In this document: positions 15,306 to 20,900 of the stretch, piece by piece
How the letters are laid out: each line of letters starts with the position of its first letter
Numbering within the stretch: position 1 is the stretch's first letter
Origin: JBEBGV01 sp040081265
Lineage (GTDB): Bacteria > Acidobacteriota > Vicinamibacteria > Vicinamibacterales > UBA2999
NCBI GenBank assembly: GCA_040081265.1
Contig: JBEBGV010000071.1
Span: 1 to 20,900 of the forward strand
Length of the DNA stretch: 20,900 bases
Reading direction: 5' to 3'
Program-made: the position numbers and the translations under genes
The notes under the pieces: model-generated
What the model was told of the DNA's origin: nothing
Database searches by the model: none
What the model saw: the letters and a program-made list of their open reading frames with translations, nothing else

Positions 15306-16744
15306 TGCTGAACTCGTCTTTCGACGCCGTCGTTCCCATGCTCTGTGTCGTGCTGTCGGCGCTTGCCTCGATGACGGCTGAGGCCTTCCGCAAGAAGGGT
15401 GAGCGCATGCCGATTGGCGGCCTCGGCATCGTCGGCCTGGTGGCGGCCGGTGTGTCGACGGTGATTCTCTGGAATCGCAACACCACCAGTTTCGGCGTCA
15501 TCGCCGCCGACAACTTCGGTCTGTTCGTCACCGGCATCCTGGTGATCGTCGGCCTGCTCACCTTCCTGTTCTCGTCCGCGGTCATCGAGCGCAACCAGTT
15601 GCCTGCCGGGGAGTACTACACCCTGCTCCTGTTCTCGATCGCCGGAATGATCATGATGGCGACGGCGACCGATCTGCTGGTCATCTTCGTTGCCCTCGAG
15701 GTGCTGTCGCTCTCGGTCTATGTGCTGACTGGACTCAGGCGTGATGATCCGCGTGCGACCGAGGCGGCGTTCAAGTACTTCCTGCTCGGAGCATTCTCGA
15801 GCGCGTTCTTCCTGTATGGCATCGCCTTCACGTATGGCCTGACGGGCAGCACGCGACTCGATCGCATCGGCGCCTTCCTCGCCGCGCAGGCGCTGACCGG
15901 CAGCCCGATGATTCTCATCGCAGTGGGCCTGCTGATTGTCGGCTTTGCCTTCAAGATCTCGGCCGTGCCATTTCACATGTGGACGCCGGATGCCTATGAA
16001 GGAGCGCCGGCGGTCGTCACCGGTTTCATGTCGACCGGAGTGAAGGCTGCAGCGTTCGCCTCGTTTGCCCGCGTCTTCCTCTCGTCATTTGAGCCCTTCA
16101 GCGCCGACTGGGTGCCGGTCCTGTGGGTCGTGGCCGTGGCGACGATGGTCGTGGGGACCGTGGTTGGCGTGGCGCAGACCAACCTGAAGCGGATGCTGGC
16201 GTATTCCAGCATCGCTCACGGCGGCTACCTGCTGGTCGGCCTGGTGTCGGCCAATCAGGTGGGCAAGGCGTCGATTCTCTTTTACCTCCTCGCCTATGCC
16301 GTGACGAACCTGGCGGCGTTCGGCGTGATCGCCATGCTCGGTGCGCGCGATCGGGCCAACGACGAGTTGAGCGACTACAAGGGCCTGTGGCATTCCCATC
16401 CGATGCTCGCTGCGCTGATGACGGTGGCGCTGTTGTCGCTTGGGGGGCTGCCGCCGACGGCCGGATTCATCGCCAAGTGGTACATCTTCAGCGCTGCTGT
16501 CAGTGCCGGCTACTACGGCCTGGCCGTCATCGGCATGCTGACCAGCGTTATCTCGGTCTTCTTCTACCTCCGCGTGGTGGTCATGATGTACATGGCTGAT
16601 CGCGAAGGTGCGTCCGCGCCTCCACCGGTCACCGGCGTCGGGATGGCAGCGCTCGCCGTGGCGATCATCGTGATCTTCATCCTGGGAATCCTGCCCGCGC
16701 CGGTCATGACCCTGGCGGCACAGTCGATTGCCACCATCTTCTGA
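15305..16744 (+). CDS. nuoN: NADH-quinone oxidoreductase subunit N
   Basis: This 479-residue antiporter-like subunit is the third pumping module. It shows E132 in FVALEVLSLSVYVLTGL (E. coli E133 equivalent), the KISAVPFHMWTPDAYEGAP segment with the central lysine, NLKRMLAYSSIAHGGYLLVG, and GGLPPTAGFIAKWYIF with the late lysine. The ATG at 15305 uses the last base of the nuoM stop codon (TGATG). It is the last nuo gene; a new gene for a translation factor follows after 15 bases, so the transcript may continue. Confidence 0.96.
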   Translation: MLNSSFDAVVPMLCVVLSALASMTAEAFRKKGERMPIGGLGIVGLVAAGVSTVILWNRNTTSFGVIAADNFGLFVTGILVIVGLLTFLFSSAVIERNQLPAGEYYTLLLFSIAGMIMMATATDLLVIFVALEVLSLSVYVLTGLRRDDPRATEAAFKYFLLGAFSSAFFLYGIAFTYGLTGSTRLDRIGAFLAAQALTGSPMILIAVGLLIVGFAFKISAVPFHMWTPDAYEGAPAVVTGFMSTGVKAAAFASFARVFLSSFEPFSADWVPVLWVVAVATMVVGTVVGVAQTNLKRMLAYSSIAHGGYLLVGLVSANQVGKASILFYLLAYAVTNLAAFGVIAMLGARDRANDELSDYKGLWHSHPMLAALMTVALLSLGGLPPTAGFIAKWYIFSAAVSAGYYGLAVIGMLTSVISVFFYLRVVVMMYMADREGASAPPPVTGVGMAALAVAIIVIFILGILPAPVMTLAAQSIATIF

Positions 16745-16759
16745 GGCGGCAACGACACC

Positions 16760-17335
16760 ATGGCCTCGCTAATCGAAGCGATCGAAATCAAGCGCAAGAC
16801 CTTCTTCGAGTTCGAAGGCGCGCCGTACAACTGCATCGACGTCGAGGTCTCCAAGCCCACGGCGCGCGGCGGTCAGACGCTGGTTCGCGTCAAGATGCGG
16901 AACCTGCTGACCCGAGCAGTCTTCGACCGTACATTCAAGGCCGGGGAGAAGTTTGCCGAGCCCGATCTGGAGATGGTCACCGCGTCGTTCCTTTACGCCG
17001 ACGGCGAGGGGTTTCACCTGATGGATCAGGAGTCTTTTGAGACGTTGACGCTCAGCGCGGAGCTGGTCGGCGACGATCGACTGCTGCTCGTGGATAACCT
17101 GATCCTCCAGGTGCAGAAGTACAACGGCCGTCCGATCAGTCTGACCTTCCCTCCCCACGTGGAGCTGACGGTCGTCTCGACCGAGCCCGGCGTCAAGGGC
17201 GACACCGCGAGCGGCAGTGTGACCAAGGTCGCACGGGTCGAGACCGGCCTCGAAATTCGAGTCCCCCTTTTCATCAAGGAAGGCGAGAAGGTGAAGGTCC
17301 ACACCGAGACCAGGGAGTTCGCTGGTCGCGCCTGA
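16760..17335 (+). CDS. efpL: EF-P family protein of the YeiP/EfpL type (arginine-tipped loop)
   Basis: The 191-residue protein has the three EF-P domains (KOW-like N-terminal domain, central OB, C-terminal OB) and ends with the EF-P signature TGLEIRVPLFIKEGEKVKVH followed by TETREF. In ordinary EF-P the loop that reaches the ribosomal peptidyl-transferase centre reads PGKGGA, with a modified lysine. Here it is KPTARGGQT (32-40) with R36 at the tip. This matches the SPTARGAAT loop of E. coli YeiP (EfpL), which lies one residue longer and carries unmodified arginine. YeiP/EfpL helps ribosomes through proline-containing stall motifs. The C-terminal half looks more like canonical EF-P than like E. 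coli YeiP, so the assignment rests mainly on the loop. It sits 15 bases after nuoN and 23 before the DUF481 gene. A lysine-tipped efp may exist elsewhere. Confidence 0.85.
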   Translation: MASLIEAIEIKRKTFFEFEGAPYNCIDVEVSKPTARGGQTLVRVKMRNLLTRAVFDRTFKAGEKFAEPDLEMVTASFLYADGEGFHLMDQESFETLTLSAELVGDDRLLLVDNLILQVQKYNGRPISLTFPPHVELTVVSTEPGVKGDTASGSVTKVARVETGLEIRVPLFIKEGEKVKVHTETREFAGRA

Positions 17336-17358
17336 CTCGTCCCTCGGAGTATTCAGCA

Positions 17359-18111
17359 ATGATTTCGATTCGAACCTGCGGCGTCGCAGCCGCGCTGCTG
17401 CTGTGTGTCTCGTCGGGGGCGTCGGCCCAGGCCCAGGCCGCGCCGACGGCACCTCCCGAAGCCTGGACCGGGTCGGTGGCGGCTGGTCTCGCGCTCACGG
17501 GAGGTAACACCTCCACGACCACGACCAATTTTGCCTTCACGGTCGAGAGCGACAAGACAAAGCGCAACGTCATCAAGGCCGAAGGCCTCAATATCCGCTC
17601 GTCGCGTGACGGCGACGCCATCGTCGATCGCACGAGCCTGCAGTTCGAAGACGGCTATGGCCTGACGGCCCGCACATACGTGTTCGGTCGCCTGCAGTAC
17701 CTGCGCGACGCGTTCAAGGGTGTTGACTACCTCATCTCGCCGACCGGTGGTCTGGGTTACAGGGTGCTGGATACAGCGCTGACCACGCTGAATGTAGACG
17801 CTGCGATCGGCCTGGTGACTGAGAAGAATCCGGGACTCGTCGCCCGCACCGCTGGCGCCGTGACCGCCGGTGAAAAGGCGAGCCACAAGATTTCTGAGGC
17901 GGCGCAACTGACCCAGTCACTGACGGCGCTGTTCAAGATGTCGGACCTGGGCGACTCGCTGGTCACGTTCCAGGCCGGCCTGGCCACCAGCATCACGCCA
18001 CGGACCCAGCTCAAGGTGGACTTCCTGGACACCTTCAAGAACCAGCCGCCGAGCATTCTTGTGAAGAAGAACGACACTGCGCTCATCATGTCGTTCGTGT
18101 TCAAGTTCTAG
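17359..18111 (+). CDS. DUF481 family outer-membrane beta-barrel protein
   Basis: The 250-residue protein begins with a signal peptide (about 1-23, cleavage after ASA) and a short Ala/Pro linker. The mature part opens with WTGSVAAGLALTGGNTSTTT, the DUF481 hallmark (W.G....G...T.GNT). Alternating polar/hydrophobic strands follow, and the sequence ends in the aromatic terminus SFVFKF expected for BAM-dependent barrels. E. coli YdiY belongs to this family; the function of the family is not known. A GGAG (17346-17349) stands nine bases before the ATG. Its presence supports a diderm cell envelope. It may be co-transcribed with the upstream efpL and nuo genes, but no functional link is evident. Confidence 0.85.
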   Translation: MISIRTCGVAAALLLCVSSGASAQAQAAPTAPPEAWTGSVAAGLALTGGNTSTTTTNFAFTVESDKTKRNVIKAEGLNIRSSRDGDAIVDRTSLQFEDGYGLTARTYVFGRLQYLRDAFKGVDYLISPTGGLGYRVLDTALTTLNVDAAIGLVTEKNPGLVARTAGAVTAGEKASHKISEAAQLTQSLTALFKMSDLGDSLVTFQAGLATSITPRTQLKVDFLDTFKNQPPSILVKKNDTALIMSFVFKF

Positions 18112-18129
18112 TCGGGTCCCGGGGTCCCG

Positions 18130-18135
18130 TACAAT
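18130..18135 (+). promoter_or_regulatory. Possible -10 element for a leaderless MXAN_5187-like transcript
   Basis: TACAAT is a near-consensus -10 hexamer. Exactly seven bases separate it from the GTG at 18143, so a normal start point would fall on or next to the codon. No -35 match and no usable Shine-Dalgarno sequence are visible. The gene might instead be read from upstream. Confidence 0.3.
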
Positions 18136-18142
18136 ATGGTGA

Positions 18143-18733
18143 GTGGCCGATTCTCCAGCGGAGATCGATCGGAATCTCTCGGCCCTCGAAGCAGATCTCA
18201 AGCGCCTCGAGGCCGAGTACAACATGTTCTTTGCCGGCCGCCTGCCGCGTCCCCCGTGGGAGACGCGGTCGCGCGTGGCGGAACGTGTGAAGCACCTCGA
18301 CCGGTCACCGATCAGCAACTACGGGCAGAAGTTCAGGTTTTCGCAGATTCAGGCGAGGTTTTCCACGTTCATCGATCTCTGGGATCGCGGTCTGCGCGCA
18401 CGAGAGGAAGGTCGCCCCGGGCCGCTCGCCCACGGACGGATGGCCCCGAAGGCCGATCGCACACTGCACGTCGCCATCGTGGCCGACCCCACGGCGGAGG
18501 CCGACTCGCTGCGTGAGTTGTATCAGCGAGTGGTTGAAGCCCGGAGAGACCTCGGGCAGGAGTCGATACCGTTCCAGAAGTTCAGCGACCTCGTGCGCAC
18601 ACAGGTCAACAATTTCAAGGAGAAGGGAACGGCCGAGGTCGCGTTTCGAGTGTCGATGAAGGATGGGAAGGTGGCGTTCACGGCACGTGCGCTCAAGCGG
18701 ACGCCGCGACTGGAGAAGAGAACGGGGGAGTAG
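18143..18733 (+). CDS. MXAN_5187 C-terminal domain-like conserved protein
   Basis: The 196-residue soluble protein resembles the conserved proteins annotated as having a MXAN_5187 C-terminal domain. It has an N-terminal coiled-coil-like segment (LSALEADLKRLEAEYNMFFAG, in two parts around residues 12-32), then PRPPWETR, and then RFSQIQARFSTFIDLWDRGLRAREEGRPGP. That last stretch is the most family-like. The remainder is mixed alpha/beta with a basic end (FTARALKRTPRLEKRTGE). No catalytic motif, signal peptide or membrane segment is visible. GTG 18143 is the only start that keeps the family N-terminus; no Shine-Dalgarno sequence precedes it. Function is unknown; I recall the family from Myxococcota and related soil bacteria. 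The naming is from memory and moderately certain. Confidence 0.7.
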   Translation: MADSPAEIDRNLSALEADLKRLEAEYNMFFAGRLPRPPWETRSRVAERVKHLDRSPISNYGQKFRFSQIQARFSTFIDLWDRGLRAREEGRPGPLAHGRMAPKADRTLHVAIVADPTAEADSLRELYQRVVEARRDLGQESIPFQKFSDLVRTQVNNFKEKGTAEVAFRVSMKDGKVAFTARALKRTPRLEKRTGE

Positions 18734-18745
18734 AGGAGAGGGGTT

Positions 18746-18788
18746 GGCGCCAGGCGGGTTCGCCCGGCGCCGCAGACGGGCGCCGGGC
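18746..18788. terminator. GC-rich hairpins between converging genes
   Basis: A perfect 10-bp stem pairs 18762-18771 (GCCCGGCGCC) with 18779-18788 around a 7-base loop. A further GGCGCC at 18746-18751 plus GGG TTCG CCC can form an alternative hairpin with the same central arm. The structure sits between the stops of the MXAN_5187-like gene (18733) and the cold-shock gene (18804). No U-tract is present on either strand, so a bidirectional barrier or 3'-end protection is more likely than a classical terminator. Confidence 0.5.
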
Positions 18789-18803
18789 AGGTCGGGAGTG
18801 GTT

Positions 18804-19007
18804 CTAAGGCTTGGTGACGTTGCCAGCCTGCGGGCCCTTTGGGCCGTCGACGATCTCGAACTCGACCGCCTGACCCTCTTCGAGAGACCGGAAGCCGTTG
18901 CCACTGATCGCAGAGTAGTGAACGAACACGTCGCTCCCACCTTCGCGCTCGATGAATCCGTAGCCCTTGGCGTTATTGAACCACTTGACCTTGCCTGTGA
19001 TACGCAT
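18804..19007 (-). CDS. Cold-shock protein, CspA family
   Basis: This 67-residue single cold-shock domain protein has KWFNNAKGYGFIER (8-21, containing RNP1 KGYGFIE) and DVFVHYSAI (26-34, containing RNP2 VFVHY), followed by the usual EGQAVEFEIVDGPKGPQAGNVTKP. Such proteins bind single-stranded RNA or DNA, melt RNA structure and, in E. coli, can act as transcription antiterminators. The ATG at 19005-19007 is chosen because MRITGKVKWF is the family N-terminus and GGGAAG (19020-19015) stands seven bases upstream. An in-frame ATG at 19097 would add 30 residues of non-family sequence across the leader. The gene has its own promoter and a ~150-nt structured leader. Confidence 0.96.
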   Translation of the reverse strand: MRITGKVKWFNNAKGYGFIEREGGSDVFVHYSAISGNGFRSLEEGQAVEFEIVDGPKGPQAGNVTKP

Positions 19008-19020
19008 CGTTCTTCTTCCC

Positions 19021-19033
19021 TGCTTGCGCGGCC
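19021..19033 (-). repeat. 13-nt direct repeat copy 2, next to the csp Shine-Dalgarno
   Basis: TGCTTGCGCGGCC (+ strand) is identical to 19112-19124. On the csp message it reads GGCCGCGCAAGCA and is directly followed by the ribosome site GGGAAG at 19020-19015. Its first seven bases can pair with the descending arm of the upstream terminator hairpin, in competition with copy 1. Confidence 0.85.
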
Positions 19034-19095
19034 CAGTCTTCCTGATGCCGCTTGGATCGAGTGCCTGGTTCCGTTGCTGATGAGCTTCGGGGCAC

Positions 19096-19124
19096 AAAAA
19101 AAGACCGCGAGTGCTTGCGCGGCC
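19096..19124 (-). terminator. Intrinsic-terminator-like attenuator in the csp leader
   Basis: On the minus strand GGCCGCG (19124-19118) and CGCGGTC (19109-19103) form a 7-bp stem with one G-U pair around an 8-base loop, immediately followed by seven Ts (19102-19096). An A-U and a G-U pair can extend the stem into the T-run. This is a full intrinsic-terminator signature. It lies about 35 nt downstream of the predicted csp start point and 89 nt before the csp ATG, with no other gene between. Confidence 0.7.
19112..19124 (-). repeat. 13-nt direct repeat copy 1, in the attenuator stem
   Basis: This copy is identical to 19021-19033. It provides the complete ascending arm plus most of the loop of the terminator-like hairpin in the cold-shock gene leader. 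Confidence 0.85.
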
Positions 19125-19137
19125 TCGACTACAACAG

Positions 19138-19154
19138 TGAGGGAACGTCCCTCA
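19138..19154 (-). promoter_or_regulatory. 5'-terminal hairpin of the csp leader
   Basis: TGAGGGA (19138-19144) and TCCCTCA (19148-19154) are perfectly complementary around a 3-base loop. From the predicted start near 19159 the hairpin would occupy about the first 5-22 nt of the message, where it could protect the 5' end or take part in leader folding. Confidence 0.6.
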
Positions 19155-19165
19155 ACGTCCCGGCT

Positions 19166-19194
19166 ATCCTAAGCGTCGCTGTTGGGACTGTCAA
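19166..19194 (-). promoter_or_regulatory. Sigma-70-type promoter of the cold-shock gene
   Basis: On the minus strand a perfect -35 TTGACA (19194-19189) and -10 TAGGAT (19171-19166) are separated by exactly 17 bp. The expected start near 19159 gives a leader of about 150 nt before the csp ATG, like the long leaders of enterobacterial cspA-type genes. It is the best promoter in the window. Confidence 0.8.
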
Positions 19195-19272
19195 GCGGTT
19201 GTGATGATTTTCTGAGCGTAATTGAACAGATTGTCGCAATTTCGGCAATCGTCTTTCCCAAACTCCAATCCA

Positions 19273-20865
19273 ATGCCTAGAGCTCTGATCAGCGTTTCTG
19301 ACAAGTCGGGTCTCCTCGAATTTGCCCGCGGCCTGCGGGCGCGCGGCTTCGACCTCGTCTCCACCGGCGGTACCGCCAAGGCGCTACAGGACGCCGGCCT
19401 TCCCGTCATCGGGATCTCTGACGTCACCGGGTTTCCCGAGATGATGGATGGGCGGGTCAAGACCCTCCATCCCCTGGTTCACGGAGGGATCCTCGCACGA
19501 CGGCATCGCCCCGACGATTTGGCGTCGGCGTCGGCGCATGGCATCACCCTCATCGATCTCATCGTCGTCAACCTCTATCCATTCGTGAAGGCGGCGGCGA
19601 ATCGCGACACGCCGTTTGACGCGCTGATCGAAGAGATCGACATCGGTGGTCCCAGCCTCGTGCGCGCGGCGGCGAAGAACTTCCAGGACGTCCTGGTCGT
19701 GGTTTCGCCCGCGGACTATGTCGGGGTTCTCGACGAGCTCGATCGCGTTGGAGGGCCCAGCCAGCAGTTTCGCTTTGACCTGGCGCGCAAGGCCTTTGCC
19801 CACACGGGCAGCTACGACACGGCCATTGCCTCAGAGCTGTCGGCGGTGACGCGCGAGGGCGATCGATTTGTGCGCGGGGCAGCCGCCGGACTGGCGCCCC
19901 TGGTGACGGTCGGATTGCGGAAGGTCAGAGACCTCAGGTACGGCGAGAACCCGCACCAGCGGGCTGCGCTTTATGAAGGTTTTGGCGCGCACCCGGGTTA
20001 CCGCGTTCTTCAGGGCAAGGAGCTGTCGTACACGAACCTGCTCGATCTGGATGCGGCCGCGCGCATCGCCAGTGAGTTCACCGAGCCGGCGGCGACGGTC
20101 ATCAAGCACACCAACCCGTGTGGTGCCGCGACGGGGGCGAGTGCCGCCGATGCGTACGAGCGCGCCCGCGAAGCAGATCCGCTTGCAGCATTTGGCGGCA
20201 TCGTGGGCCTCAACCGGCCCATTGATATCGACACCGCGAGGGCCATCGTGACGACCTTCATCGAAGCGGTCATCGCGCCCTCGGTCGAGCCTGACGCACT
20301 TCCGGTCCTGGCGACCAAAGCCAACATGCGTGTCGTCGTGCCGGACCGCCCGATGGATCAGGCCGGATACGTCTCAGAGGCCGATGTCGAGATGCGTTCG
20401 ATCATCGGCGGCGTGCTCATCCAGGCGCGGGACCGGGTGATTGAAGCGCACGAGCCGTGGCCGTCGCCAGATCTGAAGGTGGTGACCAGGCGTCAGCCGA
20501 CAGCGGCCGAATGGCAGGCGCTGCGGTTTGCCTGGCGCATCTGCGCGCACGTGAAGTCGAACACCGTCATCTTCACCAGCGCCGATCGTACCCTCGCGAT
20601 GGGGGCGGGGCAGATGAGTCGTGTCGACGCGGTGAATGTGGCGCGCATGAAGGCCGGGGCCCTCCCTGCGGATGCGCTGAAGGGGTCGGCAGCGGCCTCC
20701 GACGCGTTCTTCCCGTTTCGCGACGGGTTGGATGCCGTTGCTGCTGCAGGTGCCACCGCAGTGGTGCAGCCTGGAGGATCAGTACGCGATGCGGAGGTGA
20801 TTGCCGCAGCCGATGAACACGGCCTGGCGATGGTCTTTGCGGGACGGCGGCATTTCCGCCACTGA
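19273..20865 (+). CDS. purH: Bifunctional AICAR formyltransferase / IMP cyclohydrolase
   Basis: The 530-residue enzyme catalyses the last two steps of de novo IMP synthesis. The N-terminal IMP cyclohydrolase domain (MGS-like fold, ~1-200) starts ALISVSDKSGL and contains STGGTAKAL (30-38), DGRVKTLHP (59-67) and NLYPF (100-104). The AICAR transformylase domain follows, with LRYGENPHQ (221-229), the catalytic-region KHTNPCG (278-284), KSNTVIFT (428-435) and MGAGQMSRVDAVNVARMK (443-460). The length is normal. The ATG at 19273 puts PRALISVSDK at the family N-terminus; an upstream in-frame TTG (19222) would add 17 unrelated residues. No Shine-Dalgarno sequence is seen. The gene diverges from the cold-shock gene; its promoter must lie within 19195-19272, but only a weak TTGAAC (19222-19227) could be spotted. 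Confidence 0.98.
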   Translation: MPRALISVSDKSGLLEFARGLRARGFDLVSTGGTAKALQDAGLPVIGISDVTGFPEMMDGRVKTLHPLVHGGILARRHRPDDLASASAHGITLIDLIVVNLYPFVKAAANRDTPFDALIEEIDIGGPSLVRAAAKNFQDVLVVVSPADYVGVLDELDRVGGPSQQFRFDLARKAFAHTGSYDTAIASELSAVTREGDRFVRGAAAGLAPLVTVGLRKVRDLRYGENPHQRAALYEGFGAHPGYRVLQGKELSYTNLLDLDAAARIASEFTEPAATVIKHTNPCGAATGASAADAYERAREADPLAAFGGIVGLNRPIDIDTARAIVTTFIEAVIAPSVEPDALPVLATKANMRVVVPDRPMDQAGYVSEADVEMRSIIGGVLIQARDRVIEAHEPWPSPDLKVVTRRQPTAAEWQALRFAWRICAHVKSNTVIFTSADRTLAMGAGQMSRVDAVNVARMKAGALPADALKGSAAASDAFFPFRDGLDAVAAAGATAVVQPGGSVRDAEVIAAADEHGLAMVFAGRRHFRH

Positions 20866-20900
20866 CAAGGGAATCCGTCCGTGCGGAGCCGGTGGCGGGA

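Noticed and set aside
19005..19097. A longer cold-shock protein starting at ATG 19097.
   Set aside because: The extra 30 residues have no counterpart in CspA proteins and would be encoded by the structured leader; the start at 19007 has a good Shine-Dalgarno.
20866..20900. Short complementary stretches after purH as a terminator.
   Set aside because: Only four base pairs with no U-tract can be formed before the window ends; the true 3' region is probably beyond it.

Overview
This is a GC-rich bacterial chromosomal window with tightly packed genes, frequent GTG starts and frequent 1-8 nt stop/start overlaps. The gene content suggests a soil-type Gram-negative bacterium. It has a respiratory complex I operon, a DUF481 outer-membrane barrel, a MXAN_5187-like protein, and an arginine-tipped EF-P paralogue of the YeiP/EfpL type. 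My best guess is Acidobacteriota, possibly Vicinamibacteria; this is inference from style and content, not from a marker gene. No rRNA, tRNA, CRISPR array, insertion sequence or prophage was seen.

Layout. 1-332: the 3' end of a Spy/CpxP-like periplasmic gene. 369-869 (-): yajQ. 881-935: an eight-unit heptamer tandem repeat. 965-1939: a DUF523-DUF1722 (YbgA-type) gene. 2111-4002: a two-gene unit in which a small coiled-coil protein is translationally coupled to a double-domain SagB/ThcOx-type nitroreductase. 3972-5036 (-): a glycosyltransferase-like gene whose tail overlaps the nitroreductase. 5149-16744: the complex I operon nuoABCDEFHJKLMN. 16760-18733: an EfpL-type EF-P, a DUF481 barrel and a MXAN_5187-like protein in the same direction. 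18804-19007 (-): a cold-shock protein gene with a long structured leader. 19273-20865: purH, divergent from the cold-shock gene.

The nuo operon encodes all seven membrane subunits (A, H, J, K, L, M, N) and the peripheral subunits B, C, D, E and F. nuoG and nuoI are absent from their usual positions (F-H and H-J), with clean junctions. Most of the iron-sulfur chain between NuoF and NuoB must therefore be encoded elsewhere if the complex works as an NADH dehydrogenase. NuoL carries a striking histidine/glycine-rich insert.

The most interesting regulatory structure is the leader of the cold-shock gene. A well-formed sigma-70-type promoter is followed by a 5'-terminal hairpin and then a complete intrinsic-terminator signature (GC stem plus seven Us), about 90 nt before the start codon. 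A perfect 13-nt direct repeat places one copy in the ascending arm of that terminator and the second copy directly against the Shine-Dalgarno sequence. This looks like an attenuator and RNA switch, and is the best candidate here for an undescribed system.
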